From: Wolfiporia cocos
Lineage: Eukaryota > Basidiomycota > Agaricomycetes > Polyporales > Phaeolaceae
Assembly (NCBI GenBank): GCA_029448655.1
Contig: JACCLO010000032.1
Span: 1-64,000 of the forward strand
Direction of reading: 5' to 3'
DNA length: 64,000 nt
The position numbers and the translations under genes are program-made. Shown piece after piece: positions 45,128 to 55,736 of the stretch. The notes below the pieces were generated by a model. That model saw only the letters and a program-made list of their open reading frames with translations. It was not told the DNA's origin and ran no database searches. Each line of letters begins with the position of its first letter. The stretch's first letter is position 1.

Positions 45128-46090
45128 TGACACAAAATGCCAAGGGTGTACCGTCATCTAGAGTTGTCACATAGAGCAGAACCCTTGGACTAGCATGCAT
45201 AAGACTTGGAGTAAAGAGAGGACAAGCCTCATCATCGAGAATAACAGCTCTGTGACACAGACATACCCTGTGTCTGTGGGACTGGCCCTGCTGGGGATCT
45301 CGTATATGCCTGCTGGCGTGTCCTAGTATTGTCGTTGACTCTGGGTGCTCAGTTAGAGGGATGACAGCTAGGGGTTGTGGCATTTGTCCAGTCAAGTCAG
45401 ATGAGCAGCACAGCAGAGTGGCCCATAGCCATAGAGAATGAAAGGGGCTGGTTAGGCCCAATTGCCAAAAATCCTAAGAATGAGGCATAAGGCCTCATTT
45501 GTCATACTTTATATACATCTGCGTGTACGCTAGTGTGTCTACCCTGAAGTGCTGATCTGTGCGCAGTAACTATGAGGTCAGGCATAACAGTAACTAGTCA
45601 TGAGTATGTAATGAAAGTGTGACCATGTTATGGGTAGAGGCACGTGCGCCTACCCTAAGGGCGCTGATCGACGAGTGGTGCAGGGTTGTTACAGTAACTA
45701 CAGGACGAAGGGGAGAGGAATACCATAGTGTAGAGGGGCACATGCATGTACAGCAGTGCTCATAAAGCTATAGTGAGGGTGAATTCAACAGTAATATATC
45801 TGTGACACTCTGGGGAGTAAGCCCCAGAGTGTCACAGCTTAAGTACATGAGGAACACTGTCACTGTATACTAGAGACCCACCCTAAAGGCAGGGTCTGTG
45901 CGTATTGCTGAGTGCTACCTAAGTCATGTGCTGTAGTATCTAAGCTACTGACCATGTGACCATCTATGGGTGGGGCGACCTGTACCATTACGCTACACTG
46001 CTAAGTCCATACAAAGACACATGATGGGGTACTACCCAAGAACGTGGGTTTGAGACAGGGGGGGGGTACCTCTTTTCAGAATCTGTGACA
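45128..46090 (-). repeat. Solo LTR carrying a nested solo LTR
   Basis: Ends TGACACAAAATG and AATCTGTGACA, with CACAC at 45123-45127 and 46091-46095. Its sequence is interrupted by the 45253-45807 insertion plus one duplication copy. Confidence 0.9.
45253..45807 (-). repeat. Nested solo LTR
   Basis: 555 bp, TGACACAGACAT to TATCTGTGACA, with CTCTG at 45248-45252 and 45808-45812. It sits inside the LTR 45128-46090 and is therefore younger. Confidence 0.92.
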
Positions 46091-46439
46091 CACACAAGCC
46101 CTCATTGAATGTGTATGAGAATGAGAGTGAGGCTGAGTATGCAAATCCCCAGAGATGCAATGGTTGACACAGGCCAGGTGTGGGAATGGAGAAGCTCAAG
46201 GTGCCAAAGTTCAACACTGTTCTGCTACCCCCATCACTGAAGGAGAATTGTCTGCAGACGCTGGGCACACTTTCTGTTGTCAATCTTGTGCCAATTACTA
46301 CAACTAACTTATCACCTGATGATGTACACTAGCCAATCAGGTGTGAGTACTGGTTTGGCATGCCAAGTGTGGTGAGCATGTCAAGCAGCACATTGGATGT
46401 CAATTATGGAAGTGCAGGACTGATATCACAAGACGCACC
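46091..46439 (+). other. Coding-like fragment, unrecognised
   Basis: One frame reads GMEKLKVPKFNTVLLPPSLK and GTLSVVNLVPITTTNLSPDD, then YWFGMPSVVSMSSSTLDVN, with stops between. It looks like a decayed gene, perhaps repeat-borne, and no family is recognised. Confidence 0.25.
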
Positions 46440-46654
46440 ATGGACCCAATGCAATGTGCTCATGAGTGGCAATATAGCCACTCCCCCAAAAGGGCTATGA
46501 TAACAGCTTGGCTGTTATCAAGGGTCCGGCTATATCTGCAGTTCATATTCCCATGCTTGGTGCCTATTGTATTCAGGTCACCACCTTAGGGGGAATATAC
46601 CCTAGTTACTGCTCCATAACGTCCTAGTATCTAGCGTGACCTAGATTTGTGACA
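46440..46654 (-). repeat. Diverged LTR-C copy
   Basis: Shares the CCAAAAGGG...GATAACAGCTTGGCTGTTATC hairpin and the GTTCATATTCCCA block with the LTR at 37993-38237, and ends ATTTGTGACA. The other boundary is unclear. Confidence 0.55.
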
Positions 46655-46788
46655 GAATTTTTCGAGCGAGAGTTCATGGCAATGGCTCTTGATACCTCCC
46701 ATGTGGTGCCAGAATTGGATGAACCGATACTCCGAGAGATTTGTAAAGCATTGCTAGACAACAAGGTCACTAAGGATTACAAGGAGCT
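46655..46788 (+). pseudogene. Gypsy pol fragment (RNase H/integrase linker)
   Basis: EFFEREFMAMALDTSHVVPE and REICKALLDNKVTKDYKELV match the region between RNase H and integrase of element 3 pol (REIHKALLDNEVTKDYKGLL), here on the plus strand. It lies between two LTR pieces and is cut at 46788. Confidence 0.8.
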
Positions 46789-47228
46789 TGTCACAAAGTG
46801 GCATAGGCTCACTACCATCTAATATACCCCCAATACCGAATAGGTAGAGTACAACACCTAGTTGCTAAGGGGCCTTGGGGCCATAGCGAGGCGAGGTGGG
46901 CACACAAGACCAGCAAGACTAAGAATGCCAGCTAAGAGGGGAAACGCCCCCAACAACGAGATTGACAAGTCTGAGGTGTAAGCCTCAGACGACATACTAT
47001 ATATACATGAGGATGAGCGCAGGTGGGCCTTAGGGCCTACCCTAACGTAAGGGTCCATGCACTATCTACACAGCCTCTGTATATGTAAGCAAGTCATGTG
47101 CCTCTAGGGTGCCACGCTATGCTAGATGTTATACCGCTATACTACCTGATGAGGGCCAAACCATCATGTGACTTCAGTACCACTAGTGCCTTGGTTTGAT
47201 TACTGAAGGGGACCCAAAATCTGTGACA
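46789..47228 (-). repeat. LTR without detectable target duplication
   Basis: TGTCACAAAGTGG to AAATCTGTGACA, resembling the 38818 LTR in its middle (ACAAGTCTGAGGTGTAA). Flanks GAGCT and CTTGC do not match, so it may be recombined or part of a deleted element. Confidence 0.6.
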
Positions 47229-47263
47229 CTTGCTGCATCATTAAGACTGACTAGTCTGTGCCA

Positions 47264-47548
47264 TGTCACAGTATTTACAGGACATGGCCATTTTTCTGCT
47301 ATTTATAGCAATTATTCTAGGATTTATACGTCTACCTATCAGTTATCAGGGACTTATCCCATTGCCAACCCTTATCACTTACACAAGGTACTTACACACT
47401 ATTAAGCTGATACGACACATGCGACACGCTAGTCATAGACTATTAGTCAAGCTCTTCTATCAACCACGCGGCCTATCAATCCACATGGATAACACCAGAA
47501 GCAAGTCACGACATATGTCACCATGACAGACACGTCACCACTACGTCA
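47264..47548 (+). repeat. Partial LTR-B-like fragment
   Basis: Starts TGTCACAGTATTTACAGG and resembles the reverse complement of the LTR-B end near 60600-60664. It is truncated before the TRIM-like element. Confidence 0.45.
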
Positions 47549-48107
47549 TGTCACAGAATTCCCAGTGGGGGGTTCTACATTCCTTCGCTATAGGTATTAC
47601 AGGCGCCGCTAGGTGCGCGCGCGCTTCCCTGATCCTCAGCCACCTCCAGCGCCCGTCCAGGACTCTATTTAGATCATCTGACTGTAGGTTAGCGCTGTAG
47701 GGTAGCGCGCACCTTAGGTACTCACGTTATGGTCACACCGTCACATGTCGTTACAGGTAGCTACATTATCATGTGCCCTCTTAGTTACTGCGCACAGGCC
47801 GCGACTTTAGGGCGACCATTACTGGTCAGCTCCCCATGTATAAGTACGACAAGATGGGGACTTACTTCCCCATCTTTAGGATTCTCGACAACTGAGCTTA
47901 GGCTCCTTTCTCATCTGCGTTTGTGTGCGTCTCTGCCCCGGGGGCCCTCCACGACTTGCTCGTCTGTGTGTCTTCCCTCTTGGTCGCCTTAGGAGTTCCC
48001 CCTTGGGGATACAGCCGACTGGCTGCCTTGCGGTTAGCACACCGCCTTGTAGGACGTCTAGGGACTCCCCTGTAGCCAGGGTCCCACAAACCTGTGAGTT
48101 TGTGTCA
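47549..48107 (+). repeat. 5' LTR of TRIM-like element
   Basis: TGTCACAGAATTC to GTTTGTGTCA, apparently identical to the 3' copy. The solo LTR at 36172 is a diverged, inverted member. Confidence 0.93.
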
Positions 48108-48888
48108 TAATCCTAAAGATGTTTTACCTCCCCTCCGGCGCCACTTGCGCTGGGGCCGAGGGTTTTTCACTCGCAGGTCGCCAAGGCAACGCGGCGGGGC
48201 AGCCTCTTGGGAGAAGACCCAGAGGTCCGTAGATTTACGAGCCCCCATCTAAGCGTTACACCTGGCAAAGCGGCCGCGAGGAGCAAAAATCAAGACCGCC
48301 CCCCATGAACACAGGGTAGCGGGATCAACCAGGGTAAGCCCCGTTTGAGGACCCGCCGCCATCACCCCTGCAAAGGGAATGCATGCGCGTGTGGAGGTCT
48401 AGGGCACCTCGGCCATTATCCCTGGGCGGCAGGAGTCAGCTCAAGATCCTTGACCTGTGGGTATGCGAAGGGAACCCGCGAGGGTCTCCCAACCCCACAC
48501 CGACGGTCAACAAGATGAATATAGAAAATCGACTAGGTACTTAATCGACGAGGGCCCAGCATAGTCGGAGGTCGGCGCGTCACGCGGAGCCAAGTCGGCG
48601 TACACTAGGAATGGGGGTGGTACCCTATCCCACGTAGCCTCTGCGCTCACCGCTAGCCCGCCTCACTCGCTCACGTCAGGCATGTAAGGAAACAGGGGTC
48701 GCCGGGCTCTCCAATGTCTCCTGCATGGTCACCTTCCTTCGCACACCCACTGGCGGACAGGACCGCCGATGACTGGAACTTCCACCTGGGAGACGACAGG
48801 TGCCAGCCATCAAAACTTAACCAAAGGAATGTAGCGTCGTAGGTTCTAGGTACAACGTCGGGACGACGTTTTTTGAGAGGGGGGGTAA

Positions 48889-49447
48889 TGTCACAGAATT
48901 CCCAGTGGGGGGTTCTACATTCCTTCGCTATAGGTATTACAGGCGCCGCTAGGTGCGCGCGCGCTTCCCTGATCCTCAGCCACCTCCAGCGCCCGTCCAG
49001 GACTCTATTTAGATCATCTGACTGTAGGTTAGCGCTGTAGGGTAGCGCGCACCTTAGGTACTCACGTTATGGTCACACCGTCACATGTCGTTACAGGTAG
49101 CTACATTATCATGTGCCCTCTTAGTTACTGCGCACAGGCCGCGACTTTAGGGCGACCATTACTGGTCAGCTCCCCATGTATAAGTACGACAAGATGGGGA
49201 CTTACTTCCCCATCTTTAGGATTCTCGACAACTGAGCTTAGGCTCCTTTCTCATCTGCGTTTGTGTGCGTCTCTGCCCCGGGGGCCCTCCACGACTTGCT
49301 CGTCTGTGTGTCTTCCCTCTTGGTCGCCTTAGGAGTTCCCCCTTGGGGATACAGCCGACTGGCTGCCTTGCGGTTAGCACACCGCCTTGTAGGACGTCTA
49401 GGGACTCCCCTGTAGCCAGGGTCCCACAAACCTGTGAGTTTGTGTCA
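48889..49447 (+). repeat. 3' LTR of TRIM-like element
   Basis: Same termini and sequence as the 5' copy, preceded by the polypurine tract. Confidence 0.93.
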
Positions 49448-50481
49448 CGTCACCCAGTCTAGCCAGTCTAGCTAGACCACTACATCATCAAGGCACACTG
49501 CCTATGACATCATGAGCACACCATGCTCATGCAACTATGGCACCATAGCTAAGTATAGCCAACAGGCTTTACTGCTATTGGCTGGCAACCCAATCCCGAT
49601 CACGGATCACGGTGACACAAACCCAAACCTAATACTCACTAATAGTGTTTCTTGAGGGCGGCTTAGAGGTATACACACACAAGAAGAGATAGCAAGTAAA
49701 AGTGTATGAGCGATGAGGTTGCTTGTTAGGCAGTAGCTCAATATCGAGGAGAACAGAACTGAGTTGTAACGCTCAGACTGTTCCAGTATATATACATGCT
49801 GACACAGAACAGTCTGTGGGACTCACCACTTATCCTCCAGTGGGGAGGGAGGTAAGGTAGACTATTCTAGTGCAGCTAAGTGAGAGGATTCTTAGGCGCA
49901 TAGCCTAGAAGAATAGAACTAAGACGTATAGGACGCTTAGTCCCTATCTTATATACATGTTTGGTACTACTATACAGTATGTACCTAGTATGGCGTTGTG
50001 GCTGAGTAACCATCAACGGAAGGAAGATCCATCTACGAATAGAAGGGTTAGCATGTGATACTGGTACGGTATCGGCATAAGGCATAGATGTGTGATTGTG
50101 CTAGAAATAGACCGTGGTAAGCCGGTAATGGCGAACCTATCATATTACCTGTAGACATTCACATGGGGGCGGTTGAGACCAGTATGACGACAAGGCCGAA
50201 GGCCGAGTCTTGAGGGGTAACTGCCATAGGCTGTATCCCGGGGAATGACTAAGGCGGAGCGCCGAGCCATTAGTGCCATTGGTCGTAAGCCCGAGGGCTA
50301 GACTGATGACGAGGGTATGATGCCAGTATGGTGCCATGTGTCTATACATAGGTCGGGACCTAGACATATGATGGTGGTGACATCATGATGATATCATAGT
50401 CTGGACAAGACCGTAGGTCTAGTCCATGACGTAGGTTATGACGTGGTACGGTTGCAAGCCGGACGTGTCATGGGGCATGAC

Positions 50482-51180
50482 TGACACAGACTAGACTGTG
50501 GGACTCACACTATAACCTAACAAGCGACTTGAAGGAGTTGCTGGAGGTTGGTGAGGAGGCTAGTGGGCGCAAGCAGAGATGATATGTAACTGTGCGAATG
50601 CAGAGAACAAATCTAAGGCTTATCCGCAGTGATAGCCCTACTTATATACATGCTTTGTTTGGTTACCGGTAAGGGAGCCAAACATGAAGGTGGTCTGTGC
50701 GCAGACATAACTAATATGGTTAAGTCGTAAACTACAATAGACCATGTGCGCCGGTAATGGCCGCACCAGTAAGATCGTTTGTTTGGACCGTAGGTCCATG
50801 TTGTGGAAGTGGCTGTAGCTACGTTAGTAAGCCATTCATGTGATTCTCATATACCGGCATCGGGATATGAGTAATCATAAGGGCATTGGCATGTGATAAC
50901 GAGCGGGCCGCTTATCCAATTGTACTGACATAGCCTGGTACCGGGATATGAGTAAAGCGCGTGACACCGGAGGTTAGTCCGCTGAGTCATTGACGCGTAC
51001 ATACGTGTTATGTACGTGTTGTTATGACAGGTGGACGTATACCGCGTTGTGTACGTGTTGTTTGTTTGCGTGTACGTGTAGACGGGCGCTTGGCAGCGTA
51101 AAGGTCTACAAGGTCGTAGAAATACCAGATAAATAGGTAAAAATACGGGAAAAATAGTGGCATGTCCCAAATCTGTGACA
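50482..51180 (-). repeat. 3' LTR of element 2
   Basis: TGACACAGACTAG to AAATCTGTGACA as given on the plus strand. It contains repeated ACGTACA/ACGTGTTGT words near 50995-51080. Confidence 0.95.
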
Positions 51181-51200
51181 TTACCCCCTCTTCAGGTTTC
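51181..51200 (-). promoter_or_regulatory. Polypurine tract of element 2
   Basis: On the minus strand GAAACCTGAAGAGGGGGTAA lies directly before the 3' LTR. The same AGAGGGGGTAA occurs at the 3' end of element 3. Confidence 0.8.
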
Positions 51201-51219
51201 ATTGTCCCTAATGGAACGA

Positions 51220-54200
51220 TTACTTTCCTGTGGAGCCGAATCCACCAGTACCGCGCTCGGATTTAATCTTTTCAAAGTAAGATTTTCCGTGTAGCGTAAT
51301 ATGCGGGTCCTTTGCAACTTCGCAGATTAGCTGGGCAATCTTATCGCCGGCCCGAATATCGATAGATATGTCGGAGTGATTCCGGAGAATGATGATTACT
51401 TCGCCTTGATAATCGTGGTCGATAACGCCACCCATTACGTCTATGCCTTTGCGTGCGAGACTAGAGCGGGGGGCGATACGTCCGTAAGTGCCGAAAGGTA
51501 CCTGGATTTTCAGTTTGGTGTTGTATTCTGTCTGCCCGTGAGCTGGCAGAACGTCGCCTGTTGCAGTGTACAGGTCAAACCCAACCGAGTCCTTGGTTCC
51601 TTTTTCCGGCATTCGGCCGCCTTCACCGACTACGATTTTCAAATCCGCGTTTTGGTTAATGTCCGCTGACATCCATCCCCCGTCGGGGTGTCTAACCATG
51701 CGTTGCTTAGGGTCCTTCGCAAATTCTTCGCGATACTGCGGCCAGTCGTCTGGCCACGTGCATTCGTCGGCTTCCCAGTCGTCGCTGTCAGGGTCGAAGA
51801 CATGAACTGCTTCTTTCCTTCTAGCTGATCGCCTGAGGGGGACATCCTGCATTGGAATAGGGTGTGAAGCCTTGTATTCCTGCAAAATGTCGTATGCCGA
51901 GTCGAGATCCGCTTCGCGTACCCAGGAGTCGTCATTGATACCGAATCCCTTCCAACGGATTCTGTATTCAACTCTTCCTGCGCGGAGACGATGATCTAAG
52001 ATCTTCTCGACTTCCCATAACTCCTCGCCGTCGACCATTTCTGGTTGAGGCTCTGGTTTTTTCTGATGCACCGGGTCCTTGTACATGACCAACTTGGAAG
52101 CGTGGAATACTGGGTGGTAAGCCCTGTATTGCTCGTCCATGTGTACCCTAAAGGTGACCGGAGATAATTGTTCAATTATCCTAAATGGTCCCAAATAGCG
52201 TGGACTAAGACTTCTTTCGGAGTCTTGCCAGCTTCGGGCGTCAACGAGAACTTTGTCGCCGACTTTAAACGGTACCGAGCGCTTATGTTGATCGTAGTAC
52301 CAAGACCAGCGTTCAGCAGCCAGTTTCATTGCTGCCTTAGCTTGTTCTTGTGCTGACCATCGTTCGTAAGCAATGACATTTAGGTCCACGTATTGTGTTG
52401 GACGTAAATTCGTAGGTCCTGCGTTGGGATGCCTTCCTAGTTCGACAAAGAATGGGCTATTCTTTGTTGTCTCACTAGCCGCGTTGTTGTACGCGAATTC
52501 GGCCGTAGGGAGAAACCATGACCAGTTATCCTTCTGAATAACATCGATGTAACATCTAAGATATTGTTCCAGGATTTGGTTAACTCTCTCCGTCTGGCCA
52601 TCCGCTTGCGGGTGATAGGCAGTTGTCATTGACCGTTGGATTCCCAATTGTTCACACCATCCCTTAAACAAGGCAGCTGCGAATTGCGGGCCTCTATCCG
52701 AAATGATTTGTTTCGGAAGTCCGTGGTTCGGATAGATCCGAAGGTATAGGAGGTTCGCTAATTCTTTCGCCGTTATCTTGTCTGATGTGGGAATGAAGTG
52801 CGCTCGCTTGGTAAGCCGGTCCACTATTACCATAATAGCATTGAATTGTTTCAATTCGCCGCTGGGTGGTAAGTGGACGATAAGGTCAATTGTGACGGTG
52901 TCCCAAGGTGCTTCCGGGACTGGGAGCGGTTGCAGGGGTCCGTACGGGGTCTGGTTGTGGTTCTTCATGCGTTGACATGTGTCACAACCTTCCACGTATT
53001 GCTTTACCATCGTGGTCATTCCAGGCCACCAGTAATTACGTGATAGAAGTTCATAGGTCTTCCATCGTCCGAAGTGTCCGGCCGTCACATGGTCATGATG
53101 TAACTCCAGAATCTTCGTGCGCAATTCCTTAGGCTCTTTTGGAACGTACACTTTTCCTCGTCTGAGGAGTAATCCGGCCTCCATGTTCCATTCCTGGAGA
53201 TCTTTACCGAATTCCTTGGGACCACTTTTCAGTAGTTCCTGGTAATCCTTGGTAATTTGATCGTTCATGAGGGCTTGTCGGATTTGTCGGAGAAGGTCCT
53301 CGTCGCCTGATTGTATCTCCTGCTGTGACGCTTCTAGCGCCCTAACCGTAAAGTATTCCGGTTTCAGCAAAATTTGATCGCGATTGTCGAGTTCCACCCC
53401 CTCTTCATGGTCTGGCCTCCGTGACAGAGGATCAGCCGTGAGCATTGTTTTACCGGGTTTGTGACACATGGTGAAGTTGAACCTTGTCAGGTAAAGACTC
53501 CAACGTGCCTGTCTCCGGGTTAGCCGTTGTGCCGATTTGAAATATGTCAGATTGAGATGATCCGACCATACTTCAAATTTGTGTGGGTGTCCTTCGAGGT
53601 AATGTCTCCACTCCTCTAGAGCGCGGATGATTGCGAGCAACTCCTTATCGTAAATCTCATAGTTCCTTTCGGGTGCTGATAGAGATTTCGAGTAAAAGGC
53701 TACCGGGTGCCAGAGCTTATCCTCCGAAGAGTATTGCGATAGCACTGCACCAGTTGCGTAATCGGAAGAATCCGCTTCCACGCGGAACGGGGACTCCTGA
53801 TCTGGGATCCGGAGTATTGGAGCTGATGTGAAAGCTTCCTTGAGAGTTTGGAAGGCTTCCGCTTGTTCGGGCCCCCAGTTCCATTGCGTGTTTTTCTTGG
53901 ACAGTTCGGTTAACGGCTTAACCACTTTGGAGAAGTCTTTAATGAACCGACGGTAGTAGTTGGCGAAGCCAACAAAGGCTTGGACGTCCTTCACCTTGGC
54001 AGGTGTAGGCCAGTCCATTACGCCGGCTACCTTCTTAGGGTCCATTTCGACTTTTCCTTTGGAAATGATCATTCCCAGGTATTCAATACTGCTTTGTTCG
54101 AAGAAGCACTTTTCAGGCTTCGCGAACAAGTCGTTGTCTTGCAAGATTTGTAATACTTGCTTGACAATACGACGGTGTTCCAACAGGTCGTTTCCGAACA

Positions 54201-54405
54201 CAAGGATGTCGTCTAGGTAGACAATGACCTTTCCTTCTCTGATAAGGTCCCCTAGAATATCGTTCATCATGTGTTGGAACGTGCTGGGTGCATTACAAAA
54301 ACCGAAGTACATGACTACAGCTTCGTAAAGGCCGTTAGGCGTAATGAATGCGGTCTTCCATTCATCTCCCTCCTTGATTCTTACGTTGTTGTAGCCCCAA
54401 CGCAA
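51220..54405 (-). CDS. pol of element 2, main part: RT-RH-IN-chromodomain-dUTPase
   Basis: One open frame of 1061 codons, continuing pol after a frame break. From the N-terminus: RT from [15 protein letters not shown] with the catalytic YLDDILVFG (about residue 65); RNase H ([36 protein letters not shown]); the integrase HHCC zinc domain ([19 protein letters not shown]); the DDE core ([30 protein letters not shown]); and a chromodomain ([27 protein letters not shown], about 830-880). The last ~140 residues are a dUTPase. It is in the same frame as gag, whereas the upstream pol part is in the +1 frame, so a deletion near 54440 shifted it. Confidence 0.95.
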   Translation of the reverse strand: MRWGYNNVRIKEGDEWKTAFITPNGLYEAVVMYFGFCNAPSTFQHMMNDILGDLIREGKVIVYLDDILVFGNDLLEHRRIVKQVLQILQDNDLFAKPEKCFFEQSSIEYLGMIISKGKVEMDPKKVAGVMDWPTPAKVKDVQAFVGFANYYRRFIKDFSKVVKPLTELSKKNTQWNWGPEQAEAFQTLKEAFTSAPILRIPDQESPFRVEADSSDYATGAVLSQYSSEDKLWHPVAFYSKSLSAPERNYEIYDKELLAIIRALEEWRHYLEGHPHKFEVWSDHLNLTYFKSAQRLTRRQARWSLYLTRFNFTMCHKPGKTMLTADPLSRRPDHEEGVELDNRDQILLKPEYFTVRALEASQQEIQSGDEDLLRQIRQALMNDQITKDYQELLKSGPKEFGKDLQEWNMEAGLLLRRGKVYVPKEPKELRTKILELHHDHVTAGHFGRWKTYELLSRNYWWPGMTTMVKQYVEGCDTCQRMKNHNQTPYGPLQPLPVPEAPWDTVTIDLIVHLPPSGELKQFNAIMVIVDRLTKRAHFIPTSDKITAKELANLLYLRIYPNHGLPKQIISDRGPQFAAALFKGWCEQLGIQRSMTTAYHPQADGQTERVNQILEQYLRCYIDVIQKDNWSWFLPTAEFAYNNAASETTKNSPFFVELGRHPNAGPTNLRPTQYVDLNVIAYERWSAQEQAKAAMKLAAERWSWYYDQHKRSVPFKVGDKVLVDARSWQDSERSLSPRYLGPFRIIEQLSPVTFRVHMDEQYRAYHPVFHASKLVMYKDPVHQKKPEPQPEMVDGEELWEVEKILDHRLRAGRVEYRIRWKGFGINDDSWVREADLDSAYDILQEYKASHPIPMQDVPLRRSARRKEAVHVFDPDSDDWEADECTWPDDWPQYREEFAKDPKQRMVRHPDGGWMSADINQNADLKIVVGEGGRMPEKGTKDSVGFDLYTATGDVLPAHGQTEYNTKLKIQVPFGTYGRIAPRSSLARKGIDVMGGVIDHDYQGEVIIILRNHSDISIDIRAGDKIAQLICEVAKDPHITLHGKSYFEKIKSERGTGGFGSTGK
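51223..51650 (-). other. C-terminal dUTPase domain of element 2 pol
   Basis: Five motifs in order: [46 protein letters not shown] and [11 protein letters not shown] at the very C-terminus. All usual catalytic positions appear present: the Ser of motif 2, the Asp and Tyr of motif 3, and the Gly-rich motif 5. It follows the chromodomain through a linker with acidic and Trp-rich stretches. Confidence 0.94.
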
Positions 54406-55736
54406 GTCGAGCTTCGTAAATATCGAAGCCTGTCTATGCGTGGGAGAGGGTACCTGTTTTTAATGGTTAAGTCGTTTACTTTTCGGTAATCGACTACCAT
54501 TCGGGCTCCGCCGTCTTTTTTAGGGACGAAGAAGACCGGGCTTGCGATCGGGGATTTCGAGTGTCGGATGTAGCCCTTCCGTAACTCTTCCTGAATCCAC
54601 TGATCTAGCGAGTTCGCTTCCTGAGGAGACATCTTGTATGCCTTACTCGGGGGCGGTAGTACCGCGTCATCGGGGAAGTCGATGGCGTGGTCGTATGGTT
54701 TCCGTTCGGGCATCCTTTCGGATGCGCGTTGAGAAAATACCGTGGGACCAAACTCCTGGTATTCCTCCGGAACCAAGGATTTCCATTTCTGGAGATCCGC
54801 ATCTGTCAGGAATTCATCATCCGACTTCTCCGTTATCGACTGAATGGCATCGATAAGGAGTTCCGTTCCTTCGTCAAGGGTGTTCACCCAAGCGACAAAG
54901 GGATTCTCAGGCTCCTCTAAGCCGAGAAAATCTATTGGAAAGTCATTGATGATCTGATAGATGTTGCGGGGTTCGATTTCGTCCTCTTCCTCAGAAATCG
55001 AAACCCGTTTGCCATGTTTGCATTTTTCCGTACACCGATATGTGAAGGTTCCTTCCGGCCAATTGAAGTCCGGGTTGTGTTTCAGGAACCAGTCATATCC
55101 GAGGATCACATCCGCATTCTGTACGTCCATTACGTACAAGAATTCGGTGGACTTGTGTTCCTCGTGCACCATATAAGCTTTTACTGCCATATTGATATTA
55201 CCGGCGGTATTAGAGGTACCGTCGGCGTTGCGAATCTCGAGAGGTGAAGGTAGTTTCTGAGTGACTAACTTCTCCTCGTGTACGAGTTTCTTATCGATGA
55301 CGCTTATGGATGCACCGGTGTCGATTAATGCCATGGCGTTGACTTTCTTTCCATATACCCACAGTTCCACTTCGATAGAGAATGATTTATTATCGTCTCG
55401 GGAATCATTTCCATGTACAACGTTATACAAAGTAAAGAACTTGAGCGCGAGTGGGTCAGGATGAAAGTATTGTACAGGAGGGGCACGTGTAGCTAGTGTC
55501 CTTGTCCTCCGGGCAAAGTCCATTGCCGAGTTACCGAATATACCGAGATGGGATACCGGGTGACGTACGACCGCCTTATCTTCCCACAAGATAAGGGGTC
55601 TCTGTGAAGCCTCTTCGTAGAGGTGCGCTTCTTCGGGGCGCTGTACACTCCCAGCCGCTGCGGGGCTGGTGTGTTCTTCACAGAACGTCTTCGAGACGTG
55701 TGGTTGGGGCGAGGGGAACCGAGATGGTCCCGACAT
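54381..55736 (-). CDS. pol of element 2, N-terminal part: protease and start of RT
   Basis: A 451-codon frame overlaps the end of gag by about 59 nt and lies in the +1 frame relative to it. It has a retropepsin-like protease ([31 protein letters not shown]) and the RT N-terminus ([39 protein letters not shown]). The frame goes wrong right after PRID near 54440: about seven codons usually between PLPRI and the aromatic motif ([10 protein letters not shown]) are missing, together with a one-base shift. How gag-pol is joined (a programmed +1 shift, or re-initiation at ATG 55736) is not shown by the sequence. Confidence 0.9.
   Translation of the reverse strand: MSGPSRFPSPQPHVSKTFCEEHTSPAAAGSVQRPEEAHLYEEASQRPLILWEDKAVVRHPVSHLGIFGNSAMDFARRTRTLATRAPPVQYFHPDPLALKFFTLYNVVHGNDSRDDNKSFSIEVELWVYGKKVNAMALIDTGASISVIDKKLVHEEKLVTQKLPSPLEIRNADGTSNTAGNINMAVKAYMVHEEHKSTEFLYVMDVQNADVILGYDWFLKHNPDFNWPEGTFTYRCTEKCKHGKRVSISEEEDEIEPRNIYQIINDFPIDFLGLEEPENPFVAWVNTLDEGTELLIDAIQSITEKSDDEFLTDADLQKWKSLVPEEYQEFGPTVFSQRASERMPERKPYDHAIDFPDDAVLPPPSKAYKMSPQEANSLDQWIQEELRKGYIRHSKSPIASPVFFVPKKDGGARMVVDYRKVNDLTIKNRYPLPRIDRLRYLRSSTCVGATTT

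Larger units (their letters stand above)
47549..49447 (+). mobile_element. TRIM-like non-autonomous LTR retrotransposon
   Basis: Two 559-bp LTRs (47549-48107 and 48889-49447) flank only 781 bp. The 5-bp target duplication CGTCA is at 47544-47548 and 49448-49452. On reading I see no difference between the LTRs. The interior has no frame of convincing protein and ends in a polypurine tract GAGAGGGGGGGTAA at 48875-48888. The tract and the LTR start (GGGTAA then TGTCACAG) match the 3' end layout of elements 2 and 3, which suggests an autonomous relative could mobilise it. The 63-65 codon frames in its LTRs are shared by all copies and are not genes. Confidence 0.93.

Noticed and set aside
47925..48110. 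Repeated 61-65 codon frames in both TRIM LTRs
   Set aside because: They recur wherever the LTR recurs, lie across its body and have no protein character.
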